Shown here: positions 17,016 through 26,029 of the stretch, in pieces
Numbering within the stretch: the stretch's first letter is position 1
Layout of the letters: each line of letters starts with the position of its first letter
DNA from: Streptomyces ficellus
GTDB lineage: Bacteria; Actinomycetota; Actinomycetes; Streptomycetales; Streptomycetaceae
Direction of reading: 5' to 3'
Length of the DNA: 64,000 nt
Assembly: GCF_009739905.1 (NCBI RefSeq)
Contig: NZ_CP034279.1
Span: forward strand, 434,001-498,000
Translations under genes and position numbers: made by a program
Notes under the pieces: model-generated
Told to the model about the DNA's origin: nothing
Databases searched by the model: none
What the model saw: only the letters and a program-made list of their open reading frames with translations

Positions 17016-18125
17016 TTACCCGGCGGCCACCGGGCCGGGCAGATCCACGAGGCGGGCCAGGTCGTCCTTGTGCGACCCCGCCGACCCCAGGGCGATCTGG
17101 TCCGCTTTCGCCCGCTTCAGATAGAGGTGAGAGGGGTGCTCCCAGGTCATCCCGATGCCGCCGTGGAGCTGGACGCACTCCTCGGCGGCGTGCACCGCGA
17201 CGCGCGAGCAGTAGACCTGGGCGACCGCCACCGCGAGCGGCGCCTCGGGGCTGCCGGAGGCGAGTGCCGCGGCCGCGTTCCGGGCGACGGCACGGGCGTT
17301 GACCACCTCCAGCCACAGCTGCGCCATGCGGTGCTTGAGCGCCTGGAAGGAGCCGACCGGCCGGTTGAACTGGTGGCGCTCGCGGGTGTGGCGGACCGTC
17401 TCCTCCAGACACCACTCGGCCAGCCCGAGCTGCTCGGAGGCGAGCAGTCCGGCGCCGGCGAGCAGTCCGCGGCGCACCGCCTCGCGGGCGGTGGCGGGGC
17501 CGGCGAGGCGGGTGCCGCCGCCGTCGGCGGTCACGGTGGCGAGCGGGCGGGTCAGGTCCAGCGGGGTCCGCGGTGCGATCGTGGCGCCGGCCGGGTCGAC
17601 CGCGTACAGCCCGTCGGGGCGCACCACCAGCAGCACGTCGGCGTGGACGGCGTCGGCCACCCCGGTGACCGGGCCGGTGGTGGCCGGCTCGTGTCCGGGC
17701 CCGGCGGACAGCGGGACGGCCAGGACCGCGACCTTGCGCCCGGCGGCCAGCTCGCCGATCAGGTCGCCGGCCGGGTCACCGGCCACGTCGCCGGCCCGGG
17801 CCGCGAGCAGCGTCTCGGTCGCGACGACGGAGCTGGTGAGGTACGGGACCGGAGTCACGGCGCGCCCGAGCTCCTCCAGCACCACGGCGGCCTCCCGGTG
17901 GGAGGCGCCCTGGCCGCCGAGCTTCTCGGGGACGAGCAGCCCGGCCGCGCCGATGCCGGCGGCGAGCGCGGTCCACAGGGCCGGGTCGTGGCGTCCGTCG
18001 CCCTCCACGCGGCCCGGCAGTTCCGCGGGGGCGGCGCGGTCGGCGAGCAGGGAGCGCACGGCGGCGCGCAGGTCGCCCTCGGCCTCGGAGTACAGCAGGT
18101 CCGGCTGGTCGGGCAGGTCCGTCAT
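17016..18125 (-). CDS. Acyl-CoA dehydrogenase (beta-like subunit)
   Basis: This 369-aa acyl-CoA dehydrogenase family protein has a short N-terminal helical domain (LLYSEAEGDLRAAVRSLLAD), a middle beta domain, and a C-terminal domain (RERHQFNRPVGSFQALKHRM, then CVQLHGGIGMTWEHPSHLYL). The start ATG overlaps the preceding dehydrogenase stop (ATGA). In actinobacteria such adjacent pairs often form alpha2beta2 heterotetramers in which one subunit contributes most of the FAD and catalytic base site. This member lacks the SIEGGTSEV motif of its partner. The likely role is acyl-CoA alpha,beta-desaturation in fatty-acid or sterol side-chain catabolism. Confidence 0.82.
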   Translation of the reverse strand: MTDLPDQPDLLYSEAEGDLRAAVRSLLADRAAPAELPGRVEGDGRHDPALWTALAAGIGAAGLLVPEKLGGQGASHREAAVVLEELGRAVTPVPYLTSSVVATETLLAARAGDVAGDPAGDLIGELAAGRKVAVLAVPLSAGPGHEPATTGPVTGVADAVHADVLLVVRPDGLYAVDPAGATIAPRTPLDLTRPLATVTADGGGTRLAGPATAREAVRRGLLAGAGLLASEQLGLAEWCLEETVRHTRERHQFNRPVGSFQALKHRMAQLWLEVVNARAVARNAAAALASGSPEAPLAVAVAQVYCSRVAVHAAEECVQLHGGIGMTWEHPSHLYLKRAKADQIALGSAGSHKDDLARLVDLPGPVAAG

Positions 18126-19303
18126 CGCGTCAGGTCCTTCCATGCGACGTCCTTGTCGTTGCGCGGCTCGGGGGGCAGGCCCAGGACGCGTTCCGCGACG
18201 ATGTTCAGCAGCACTTCGCTGGTACCGCCCTCGATGGAGTTGCCTTTGGAGCGGAGGTAGCGGTAGCCGGCGTCGCGGCCGGTGAAGTCGACGAGTTCGG
18301 GGCGGCGCATCGTCCAGTCGTCGTACAGCAGCCCGTCCTCGCCGAGGAGTTCCACCTCCAGGCCGCTGATCTCCTGGTTGAGGCGGGCGAAGGCGAGCTT
18401 CATGCCGCTGCCCTCGGGTCCGGGCCGGCCCGCGACGAGCTGCTGGCGGAGCCGCTCGCCGGTGAGCCGGGCGACCTCTGCGTCCACCCACAGGTCGAGC
18501 AGGCGCTGGTGGAGGTCGTGGGTGCGCAGGGAGGGGCGTTCGCGCCAGGTCCGGGAGACGGGCCCGATCATGCCGCCCTCGCGCGGGATGCGCATACCGC
18601 CGATGGACACCCGCTCGTTCATGAGGGTGGTCTGGGCGACCTTCCAGCCGTCGCCGACCTCGCCGAGCCGGTGGGCGTCGGGGATGCGCACGCCGGTGAG
18701 GAAGACCTCGTTGAACTCGGCCTCCCCGGTGATCTGGCGCAGCGGGCGCACCTCGACGCCGGGGTCGGTCATGTCGCACAGGAAGTAGGTGATGCCCCGG
18801 TGCTTGGGCAGCCCGGGGTCGGTGCGGGCGACGAGGATGGCCCAGCGGGCGACGTGGGCGCTGGACGTCCACACCTTCTGGCCGTTGACGACCCAGGTGT
18901 CGCCGTCCCGGACGGCCCGGGTGCCGAGGGCCGCGAGGTCGGAGCCGGCGCCCGGTTCGCTGAACAGCTGGCACCAGACCTCCTCCCCCACCCACAGGGG
19001 GCGCAGGAAGCGCTCCTTCTGCTCCTCGGTGCCGTACGCGAGGATCGTCGGGGCCGCCATGCCGAGGCCGATGCCGATGCGACGCGGGTCGTTGTCGGGG
19101 GCTCCGGCGGCCGCCAGCTCGGCGTCGACGACCACCTGGAGCGAGCGGGGGGCGTCGAGCCCGCCGAGGCCGGCCGGGTAGTGCACCCAGGCCAGGCCGG
19201 CGTCGAAGCGGGCCTTCAGGAAGTCGGTGCGGCCGGTGGTGGCGGGCGGGTGGGCCTTCAGCAACTCTTGTGCGCGGGCCCGCAGTTCGGCGGCGTCGGT
19301 CAC
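18122..19303 (-). CDS. Acyl-CoA dehydrogenase (alpha-like subunit)
   Basis: This 393-aa flavoprotein contains ACAD motifs: CQLFSEPGAGSDLAALGTRA (FAD/substrate loop), VVNGQKVWTSSAHVARWAIL, GITYFLCDM, and the C-terminal YLRSKGNSIEGGTSEVLLNI typical of FadE enzymes. The GTG start overlaps the stop of the upstream quinone oxidoreductase gene (GTGA), and its own stop overlaps the next dehydrogenase. The three genes are therefore one coupled operon. Electrons would pass to electron-transfer flavoprotein. Confidence 0.87.
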   Translation of the reverse strand: MTDAAELRARAQELLKAHPPATTGRTDFLKARFDAGLAWVHYPAGLGGLDAPRSLQVVVDAELAAAGAPDNDPRRIGIGLGMAAPTILAYGTEEQKERFLRPLWVGEEVWCQLFSEPGAGSDLAALGTRAVRDGDTWVVNGQKVWTSSAHVARWAILVARTDPGLPKHRGITYFLCDMTDPGVEVRPLRQITGEAEFNEVFLTGVRIPDAHRLGEVGDGWKVAQTTLMNERVSIGGMRIPREGGMIGPVSRTWRERPSLRTHDLHQRLLDLWVDAEVARLTGERLRQQLVAGRPGPEGSGMKLAFARLNQEISGLEVELLGEDGLLYDDWTMRRPELVDFTGRDAGYRYLRSKGNSIEGGTSEVLLNIVAERVLGLPPEPRNDKDVAWKDLTR

Positions 19304-20268
19304 TTCCCGGCTCCTTCCGGTACGACGACCAGGCGGCCGGTGGTCGTGCCGTCGGCGACGCGCTGGACGGCGGCCGCGGCGTCCTGGAAGGGGACGCGCT
19401 CGCTGATCAGCGGCTTGATCAGCCCCTTGGTGGCGTACGCGGTCAGCGTGTCGTGGCAGCGGCGGATCGCCCCGGGGTCCCGCTGGTTGTACAGGCCCCA
19501 GTGCAGGCCCACGATCGAGTAGTTCTTGACCAGGGCGTGGTTGAGGGCGGGGGAAGGGATGTCGCCGCTGGCGAAGCCCACGACCACGATCCGCCCCTCG
19601 AAGGCGACGCACTTGGCGGACTTGGCGTACGCGTCGCCGCCGACCGGGTCGTAGACGACGTCGGCGCCCCGGCCCCCGGTCGCCTCCTTCACGGCCGCGA
19701 CGATGTCGTCGGTACGCCGGTCGATGACGACGTCGCAGCCGAGCCCGCGCGCGACGGCGGCCTTCTCCGCGCCGCCGACGACGCCGATGACCGTGGCCCC
19801 GGCGGCCTTGCCGAGCTGGACGGCCGCGCTGCCGACGCCGCCCGCCGCGGCGTGGACGAGGAGCGTCTCGCCCTCCCTCAGCCCCGCCCTGCGGTGCAGT
19901 CCGAACCAGCCGGTCTGGTAGCCGATGTGCAGGGCGGCGGCCTCGGCGTCGTCGAGGGCCTCGGGCGCCGGCAGGACCGCCGCCTCGTCGGCGACGACGT
20001 ACTCGGCCAGCCCTCCGTGCGGCAGGGCGGGCGTGGCGATCACGCGCCTGCCGTCCTCGGTCAGGCCGCAGACCTCCACGCCCGGGGTGAAGGGCAGCGG
20101 CGGCCGCACCTGGTAGTGGCCCCGGCACAGCAGCGCGTCGGGGAAGTTGATGTTCGCCGCCCGGACCTCCAGCAGGAGCTGTCCGGCACCGGGAGCGGGC
20201 CGGTCCACCTCTTCGCGCCGCATCACCTCGCCCGGCTCGCCGTTCCGGTGTACTCGCCATGCCTGCAT
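19300..20268 (-). CDS. NADPH:quinone oxidoreductase-type zinc-less medium-chain dehydrogenase
   Basis: This 322-aa MDR-superfamily protein is close to QOR2/crotonyl-CoA-type reductases: NINFPDALLCRGHYQVRPPL, then nucleotide loop LLVHAAAGGVGSAAVQLGKA, then DVVYDPVGGDAYAKSAKC. The structural and catalytic zinc cysteines are missing, so it should be a zinc-independent NADPH-dependent reductase of quinones or enoyl-CoA esters. ATG 20268 has GGAGG upstream. It is the first gene of the operon with the two acyl-CoA dehydrogenases, which suggests a role in acyl chain degradation. Confidence 0.85.
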   Translation of the reverse strand: MQAWRVHRNGEPGEVMRREEVDRPAPGAGQLLLEVRAANINFPDALLCRGHYQVRPPLPFTPGVEVCGLTEDGRRVIATPALPHGGLAEYVVADEAAVLPAPEALDDAEAAALHIGYQTGWFGLHRRAGLREGETLLVHAAAGGVGSAAVQLGKAAGATVIGVVGGAEKAAVARGLGCDVVIDRRTDDIVAAVKEATGGRGADVVYDPVGGDAYAKSAKCVAFEGRIVVVGFASGDIPSPALNHALVKNYSIVGLHWGLYNQRDPGAIRRCHDTLTAYATKGLIKPLISERVPFQDAAAAVQRVADGTTTGRLVVVPEGAGK

Positions 20269-20502
20269 CGAGGGCCTCCACAAGAGTCGGGCAGTACCGC
20301 GCCGGGCCGCGCCCGTCCGCGGCCGGGACACACTGAGGGGCATACTAAGCGGTCGCTTGCCCCGAGGGAACAGCTCCCGGACATCCGGGCGCGCTGCCGG
20401 ACCGCCCGCCCCACCGGTTGAACATCGCCCCACCCGTATCCGTATGCATCGGCGGTCCGCACTCCCCCGTGCGGGTCTTCCTCGGGCAGGGAGGGCAGTT
20501 CC

Positions 20503-21993
20503 ATGGCCGGCGACATCACCACGCTTTTCCGGGCGTCCACCGCGCACAGCCCCTCGATCGCCATGCTCGGGCGGGCGGCCGGCGGGGGCGCGGGCGGGGC
20601 ACCCGGCCGGATCACGGACTTCTGCATCCCGTGCAACCCGTACTTCCCCACACCGGGGATGTTCGAGCAGCTCGGCGGACGTCTCAGAGAGATCCTCACG
20701 TACTACCCGAGCAGCGCGGACGCCATCACCGCCGAGCTGTGCCAGACGCTCGGCCTCAACCCGCAGACCGTCGCCATGGGCAACGGCTCCACCGAGCTGA
20801 TCACCTGGATCGACCACCTGCTCGTCCGGGAATCGCTGGCCGTGCCCGTGCCGACGTTCGGCCGGTGGACCGACCAGCCCATGGAGACGGGCAAGCGCGT
20901 CGACATGATGTTGCTGCCCGAGGCGCACGGCTTCCGACTCGACCCGGACGCGTTCGTGCGGTTCGTCCGGGCCCGGCGCTCCCGCACGGCGGTCATCTGC
21001 AACCCCAACAACCCGGACGGCGGACTGCTGACCAAGGACCAGGTCCTCGACCTGTGCGACTCCCTCCAGGACCTGGACCTGGTGGTGGTCGACGAGTCGT
21101 TCCTCGAGTTCTCCGACGCGGCGGCCGCCACCAGCATCGTCGAGGAGGCGGTGCTGCGGCCGCACGTGGTGGTGCTGCGCAGCCTGGGCAAGAACTTCGG
21201 TCTGCACGGCGTGCGCTTCGGGTACCTGGTCGCCAACCCGGCGCTGGCCGGGCGGATCCGCTCGATGCTGCCGAAGTGGAACCTCAACTCCTTCGCGGAG
21301 GCGGTGGTGTTCATGCTCCGGGAGCACCGCGCCGAGTACGAGGAGAGCCTGCACCGCTCCCGCCGCGACCGGCAGGAGATGACCGCTCTGCTCTCGGCGC
21401 TGCCCGGCCTCACCGTCTACCCCTCGCAGGGCAACTTCCTGTACGTACGGCTGCCGGTGGGCGTGGACGGGGTGACGCTGCGGGACCGGCTGCTGACCGA
21501 GCACGCGGTGCTGGTGCGCGAGTGCGGCAACAAGGTGGGCAGCTCCAGCCGCTTCCTGCGGCTGGTCGTCCGTCCGGCGCAGGAGGTGCGGCAGCTGATC
21601 TCCGCGCTGGAACAGGTCCTGTACGGCGGCCCCGCGCAGCCGGCCCCGGCGCCCGCCCCCATGCTGGCCCCGATGCCGGCGCCCGCGCCCGTGCCGGCGC
21701 CCATGCCGGTGTCTGCGCCCATGCCGGCGTCGGTTCCCATGCCGGTTCCGGCACAGGTGAGGACGGGGACACCGGTGAGGGCGGGGACACCGGTGGCGGG
21801 GCCGCCGCTGGGGCTGCAACTCGTACCGGCGTCGGCGCAGGCCCTCGCACCGGTTCCGGCAGTAACACCGGCAACACCGGCAGTGGCACCCGCGCCGGGG
21901 GCCGCCGCGGTACCGGGCGCGGGGCCCATGGCGATGGCCAGGGGATACACCTCCTCCGGCACCGCGGCCGTCGACCGGCTCGTCAGCGGCTGA
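20503..21993 (+). CDS. Class I/II PLP-dependent aminotransferase with Pro/Ala-rich C-terminal tail
   Basis: This 496-aa protein has a fold-type I aminotransferase core at about residues 35-370, closest to HisC/CobD-type enzymes. AMGNGSTELITWIDHLL is the cofactor phosphate pocket, VICNPNNPDGGLLTKDQ a substrate/cofactor loop, and VVVDESFLEFSD carries the PLP-N1 Asp. The Schiff-base Lys is in LRSLGKNFGLHGVRFGYL. The last 110 residues are low-complexity Pro/Ala/Met repeats (APMPAPAPVPAPMPVSAPMP) followed by VRTGTP and VRAGTP. The core is complete, so the tail is an appendage. It is divergent from the acyl-CoA oxidation operon and its 3' end overlaps the convergent PIG-L gene by 11 bp. Confidence 0.82.
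   Translation: MAGDITTLFRASTAHSPSIAMLGRAAGGGAGGAPGRITDFCIPCNPYFPTPGMFEQLGGRLREILTYYPSSADAITAELCQTLGLNPQTVAMGNGSTELITWIDHLLVRESLAVPVPTFGRWTDQPMETGKRVDMMLLPEAHGFRLDPDAFVRFVRARRSRTAVICNPNNPDGGLLTKDQVLDLCDSLQDLDLVVVDESFLEFSDAAAATSIVEEAVLRPHVVVLRSLGKNFGLHGVRFGYLVANPALAGRIRSMLPKWNLNSFAEAVVFMLREHRAEYEESLHRSRRDRQEMTALLSALPGLTVYPSQGNFLYVRLPVGVDGVTLRDRLLTEHAVLVRECGNKVGSSSRFLRLVVRPAQEVRQLISALEQVLYGGPAQPAPAPAPMLAPMPAPAPVPAPMPVSAPMPASVPMPVPAQVRTGTPVRAGTPVAGPPLGLQLVPASAQALAPVPAVTPATPAVAPAPGAAAVPGAGPMAMARGYTSSGTAAVDRLVSG
21756..21791 (+). repeat. 18-bp tandem duplication in the aminotransferase tail
   Basis: Two copies of GGTGAGGRCGGGGACACC (21756-21773 and 21774-21791) differ at one base. A partial third copy follows. 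They encode VRTGTP and VRAGTP and keep the reading frame. Confidence 0.7.
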
Positions 21994-22726
21994 AGACCTC
22001 GAAGGTCACGGCCGGGCGGCCGCCGAACCGCGCGGCCGCCGCGTCGGTGTGGGAGGCGAGGAAGGTACGGCAGTACTCCTCGGGGTGCTGGTCGGTCAGC
22101 GCCTCGATGTAGGCGCGGTGCTCCAGCAGCGACCGCACGGCGCGCTCCATGCCGGGCCCGGCGTCCACCGCGTGCGTCGGCGAGGCCGAACCCGCGACGG
22201 CCACCCAGCGCACCCCGTCCCAGGGTTCGAGGCCCTGCTCGGTCAACTCGGGGAAGATCCAGCGGTTTCCGGCGTCACCCGCCGCGTCCAGCGTCGCGCG
22301 GCCGACGGCGACGTGATCGGGGGTGTTCCAGTAGACCCCGCCCCAGGTGTCCCGGTGGTTGAGCGTGATGACGAGTTCGGGGCGGTGGCGCCGGATCGCG
22401 GCCGCGATGTCACGGCGCAGGGCGGGACCGTACTCGATCACCCCGTCCTCGTGGTCGAGGAACTCCACCTCCGACACACCGACGACCGCGGCGCTCGCCC
22501 GCTGCTCCCGCTCGCGCAGGGGGCCGCAGGTGGCGGGGTCGATGGTGTCGATGCCCGCCTCGCCACGGGTCGCGAGGGTGTAGACCACTTCCCGGCCGCC
22601 GTCGGTCCAGGAGGCGATGGCGGCGGCGCACCCGTACTCGAGGTCGTCGGGGTGGGCGACGACGGCGAGCGCCCGCCGCCAGTCCTCGGGCATCGGCCGG
22701 AGCTGGTCGTTTCCTTGATCGGTCAT
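21983..22726 (-). CDS. PIG-L family deacetylase
   Basis: This 247-aa LmbE/PIG-L-type zinc amidohydrolase has the metal motif VVAHPDDLEYGCAAAIASW (the AHPDD block gives His and Asp ligands). The third ligand region is HRDTWGGVYWNTPDHVAVGR. The family removes N-acetyl groups from sugars or cofactors, as in mycothiol or bacillithiol synthesis and conjugate hydrolysis. This one resembles the stand-alone actinobacterial members rather than MshB. ATG 22726 is preceded by a weak ribosome site. It is convergent with the aminotransferase with 11 bp shared. Confidence 0.85.
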   Translation of the reverse strand: MTDQGNDQLRPMPEDWRRALAVVAHPDDLEYGCAAAIASWTDGGREVVYTLATRGEAGIDTIDPATCGPLREREQRASAAVVGVSEVEFLDHEDGVIEYGPALRRDIAAAIRRHRPELVITLNHRDTWGGVYWNTPDHVAVGRATLDAAGDAGNRWIFPELTEQGLEPWDGVRWVAVAGSASPTHAVDAGPGMERAVRSLLEHRAYIEALTDQHPEEYCRTFLASHTDAAAARFGGRPAVTFEVFSR

Positions 22727-22928
22727 GGCGGCAGGATACGGTCGCGCCGCGCCACGCGCGCGTGCCCGCGACGACCGGCCCACGCCGCCCGGCGCGTTGG
22801 CGCTCTCGTACGGCAGGCCCGCGGACCGTGGGTGAACGGCCGGACCACCCCGCCGGCGTGGCGCCGGTCCGGGCGGACGGCATACTGACCGACCGGGCGC
22901 GATCACTTCCGACATGCGAGGAGCAGTC

Positions 22929-23525
22929 ATGGCTGACCAGATCGCCACGGAGAAGACGACCTTCAGGCCGGTCTTCGAGGTGGGATCGGCCTTCACGGAA
23001 CAGGCGGCCGGGATCGAGGCACGGTTCCAGCACGCGATCGCCCCGGCGACGGTGGACTTCGACTTCGGCGAGATCAGCCGGGCGGCGAACGGGATCCCCG
23101 ACAGCACGACGGTGAAGATCATCCGCGGCTGGGGCCTCCAGGAGACCGCCCCGGTCAGCGTCATGGTCCTCTCCCTCAGGGAGGCCGTACGCCAGGCCCT
23201 GCCCCAGCCGTTCACGAACCCGGCCTTCTGGGACCAGGCCGAACGGGCCCTGACCGACGTCTTCGTGGGGCTGTACGAGCAGCGCGGCACCCACCTCTCC
23301 TTCTACCGGGAGGAGCCGGACAGCACCGGCTACTACTACAACCTGCTGTTCGCCCTCCAGGACGAGGAGACCGGAGGCTCCGTCCACGCCGTCGCCTTCT
23401 GCGCCAACGTGACGGTCGCCCTGGGCCCGGACGCCGTCCGCACGCTCACCCTCGAGGACACGGCCCAGTACACGATCCGCCTCAACGCCATCACCGTGCG
23501 GCGGACGCCGCCCACCACCGCCTGA
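22929..23525 (+). CDS. Hypothetical protein, 198 aa
   Basis: I do not recognise this protein. It is 198 residues, soluble, with no signal peptide and no cysteine-rich region. The sequence is regular and has strong GC-frame bias, which supports a real gene. Segments such as ATVDFDFGEISRAANGIPD, VKIIRGWGLQETAPVSVMVL and HLSFYREEPDSTGYYYNLLF suggest a mixed alpha/beta fold. ATG 22929 has GAGGAG at proper spacing and is preferred over ATG 22914. It stands alone, followed by a bidirectional terminator. Confidence 0.7.
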   Translation: MADQIATEKTTFRPVFEVGSAFTEQAAGIEARFQHAIAPATVDFDFGEISRAANGIPDSTTVKIIRGWGLQETAPVSVMVLSLREAVRQALPQPFTNPAFWDQAERALTDVFVGLYEQRGTHLSFYREEPDSTGYYYNLLFALQDEETGGSVHAVAFCANVTVALGPDAVRTLTLEDTAQYTIRLNAITVRRTPPTTA

Positions 23526-23549
23526 CACGGCGGCCAGGCACCGCTCGTG

Positions 23550-23598
23550 CGGCCGCCCCCGGGACGCCGTGCGCGGCGCACGCTCCCGGGGGCGGCCG
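23550..23598. terminator. Bidirectional terminator between convergent genes
   Basis: A perfect 15-bp stem (23550-23564 with 23584-23598) encloses an inner hairpin CGTGCG/CGCACG. It lies between the 198-aa gene on the plus strand and the SulP gene on the minus strand. Confidence 0.8.
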
Positions 23599-23628
23599 CC
23601 GGGCACGCCCTTCCCGGCGTCCTCGCGG

Positions 23629-25335
23629 TCACCTCCTGGTGTCGGCGAACCAGGCGAACCCGTCACCCTCCCGCGTATAGGCGTCGAAACCGGCGACCGG
23701 TGCCGCGCCGGTGGTGTTCGGCGGCAGCACCTCGACGCGTACGGTGCCGGACGTGCGCTGCTGGGCGACGAACTCGTCGATCTGCGTCCGGCAGGCGTGG
23801 TCCAGATGGGTCAGGGCCCTGAGGTCGATACGGATGCGGGGCGCCCCCGCCTCCACGAGCGCGCCGAGCGCCTCCAGGGCCTCCAGCAGCTGCGGGAGCC
23901 GGACGAAGGTGGCGCTGCCCGTGATGGCGAGGGTCGCGGTGTGCCCGTCGGTCGTCTGCCGCAGCGTCGTCCGTGACATGCGCAGCACGGCCAGCAGGGT
24001 GGCCGCCGCCAGGCCGATCAGTACGCCTTCGAGCAGCGCCGTACCGAAGATGGCGAGGGTGGTGACCCCCATGACGACCGCTTCGCCACGGTCCTGCCGC
24101 CACAACAGCCGGAACTGTTCCGGGGCGAACAGCTTCCACCCGCTGTGCACCAGGACGCCGGCGAGGACGGTGATGGGGACGAGGGCGAGCAGGCCCGGCA
24201 GGAGGAGGGCGAACGCGAGCAGCCACAGGCCGTGCAGGGTGCGCGAGAGCCTGGTGCGGGCGCCCGCCTGGACGTTGGAGGAGCTGCGGGCCACGACGGC
24301 CGTCACGGGAAGGGCGCCCAGGACGCCGCAGACGGTGTTGCCGACGCCCTGGGAGAACAACTCGGTGTTGTAGCGGGTGCGCGGCCCGGTGTGCATGCGG
24401 TCCACCGCGGCGGCGGTGAACAGGCTCTCGGCCGACGCGATCACGGTGAACGTGACGATGGTGGTGAGGACCGCCGGGTCGGCGAGCCCCGCGAGTTCCG
24501 CGGAACCGGGCAGGTGGACCGAGCCCAGCAGGTCGCCGACCTGAAGGGTGTTGATGTCGACACCGGGCAGTGCGGCGACCCCCATGCCCAGGACGACCGC
24601 GACGAGCGCCGCCGGTGCCCGGCCGGCCGGGTGCGGCACCTTCTTCCAGACGAAGCCGAGGACCACGGTCACGGTGCCGAGCGCGGCCGCGACGAGGGCG
24701 TCGGAGTCGCCGAACGTGGCGGCGACCAGCCCCGGCAGGCCCAGCAGGTTCTCCACCGGTGTGCCCGGTGCCTTCGCGTCGGCCACCACGTAGGCCTGAC
24801 CGATCATCAGGGGCAGGCCGATGCCCGCGAGCATGCCCTGGACCACGGCGACCGAGATGGCCTGGAACATGCGCCCCAGCCGGATGAGCGCGAGGGCGAT
24901 CTGCAGCAGGCCGGTGACCAGGACGATGATCCCGAGCATCGCCAGGCCGTGCTCCGTCACCGCCTGCGCGACCAGGGCGGCGAGGCCCGCGGCGGGGCCG
25001 CTCACCTGGAGCGTGCTGCCGCGCATCAGGCCCACCACGAGGCCGCCCACGATGCCGGAGACGATGCCCAGTTCGGCCGGTGCGCCGGAGGCGACGGCGA
25101 TGCCGATGCAGAGCGGCAGGGCGACCAGGAAGACCACGAACGAGGCGGTGATCTCCGTACCGAGGTGGGCACCGCGCAGTTCGGCCCGCAGGCTCCGGCC
25201 CGCGGCCGGTGCCGCCTGCGGTGCGGGAGGTACGGAGGGGGCAGTGGGAGTGTCGGGGCGGGCGGCGTGGCGGGCGCGCCGGCGCGGCGGGGACGGGGTC
25301 GGGAACGGAGACGGAGACGGGGACGGGGACGGCAT
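23629..25335 (-). CDS. SulP family anion transporter (probable bicarbonate permease)
   Basis: This 568-aa SulP/SLC26 protein starts with a Ser/Pro repeat (PSPSPSPSPFPTPSPP) and a basic stretch. About 10-12 membrane helices follow from residue 60 (LGTEITASFVVFLVALPLCI). The SulP-typical STLQVSGPAAGLAALVAQAV lies in an early helix, and EPTTG-like pieces are absent. The C-terminus is a STAS domain (IRIDLRALTHLDHACRTQID). ATG 25335 has AAGGAG upstream. The carbonic anhydrase gene is 100 bp upstream on the same strand. SulP-carbonic anhydrase pairs and fusions are associated with bicarbonate transport, which is the best inference; sulfate remains possible. Confidence 0.87.
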   Translation of the reverse strand: MPSPSPSPSPFPTPSPPRRRARHAARPDTPTAPSVPPAPQAAPAAGRSLRAELRGAHLGTEITASFVVFLVALPLCIGIAVASGAPAELGIVSGIVGGLVVGLMRGSTLQVSGPAAGLAALVAQAVTEHGLAMLGIIVLVTGLLQIALALIRLGRMFQAISVAVVQGMLAGIGLPLMIGQAYVVADAKAPGTPVENLLGLPGLVAATFGDSDALVAAALGTVTVVLGFVWKKVPHPAGRAPAALVAVVLGMGVAALPGVDINTLQVGDLLGSVHLPGSAELAGLADPAVLTTIVTFTVIASAESLFTAAAVDRMHTGPRTRYNTELFSQGVGNTVCGVLGALPVTAVVARSSSNVQAGARTRLSRTLHGLWLLAFALLLPGLLALVPITVLAGVLVHSGWKLFAPEQFRLLWRQDRGEAVVMGVTTLAIFGTALLEGVLIGLAAATLLAVLRMSRTTLRQTTDGHTATLAITGSATFVRLPQLLEALEALGALVEAGAPRIRIDLRALTHLDHACRTQIDEFVAQQRTSGTVRVEVLPPNTTGAAPVAGFDAYTREGDGFAWFADTRR

Positions 25336-25435
25336 GCGGGGGGCTCCTTGCGGGGGGTACTCCCGGTGGAGGTACTCCGTGTGGGGGGGGAATCGTGCCG
25401 GGCGGCGGGGCCGGCGGCGGGCGGGGCGCGGCGGT

Positions 25436-26029
25436 TCAGTGGGACGTGAACGACCCGTCCTCGTCCAGTTCGTGGAGCACGCCGGTGTCGACGCGGTAGT
25501 ACCAGCCGTGGAGGCGCAGCTCGTCGTCGTCCAGGAGCCGCCGTACGACGGGGTACGTGCCCAGCGTCGCCAACTGGTGGACGACGTTCAGCTGGACCAG
25601 CCGTTCGAGGGAGCCGGGGTGCTGGGCGACCCGGGACACCAGGGCGGGGCGGACGAGCGAGAGCCAGGCGTCGACACCGGGGAGGAGCGAGAGGTCACTG
25701 CCCTCGGCGAGGGCGCTCATCGCGCCGCAGTGGGAGTGGCCGCAGATGACGATGTCACGGATGCCGAGCACCTCGAGGGCGTACTCGATGGTCGCCACCT
25801 CGCCCGACACGTCGGCCGCCCAGCGCGGCGGAACGATGTTGCCGGCGTTGCGCAGTTCGAAGATCTCACCCGGGCGCGCCCCGGTGATGAGCGACGGTAC
25901 GACCCGGGAGTCCGAGCAGCTGATGACGAGTGCCTGCGGCGACTGCCCGGCGGCGAGGCGCCGGTAGGTGTCCCCCGCGTCGGCGACCTGCCGGTGGAAG
26001 GAACGGGCGTGGTCGAGAAGGGCCTGCAT
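25436..26029 (-). CDS. Beta-class carbonic anhydrase
   Basis: This 197-aa beta-carbonic anhydrase interconverts CO2 and bicarbonate. Zinc ligands are in ALVISCSDSRVVPSLI (Cys, with the Asp-Arg dyad) and VICGHSHCGAMSAL (His and Cys). ELRNAGNIVPPRW is the conserved active-site strand. ATG 26029 is chosen because AGGAGG lies at correct spacing; the longer frame (from 26068) adds a non-conserved 13-residue leader. It is upstream of the SulP transporter on the same strand, 100 bp apart, and is divergent from the two-component regulator. Confidence 0.92.
   Translation of the reverse strand: MQALLDHARSFHRQVADAGDTYRRLAAGQSPQALVISCSDSRVVPSLITGARPGEIFELRNAGNIVPPRWAADVSGEVATIEYALEVLGIRDIVICGHSHCGAMSALAEGSDLSLLPGVDAWLSLVRPALVSRVAQHPGSLERLVQLNVVHQLATLGTYPVVRRLLDDDELRLHGWYYRVDTGVLHELDEDGSFTSH

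Noticed and set aside
20269..21993. Biosynthetic gene cluster around the aminotransferase
   Set aside because: Neighbours are acyl-CoA oxidation genes, a PIG-L deacetylase and a hypothetical protein. No synthase, carrier protein or cyclase is present, so a cluster is not supported.
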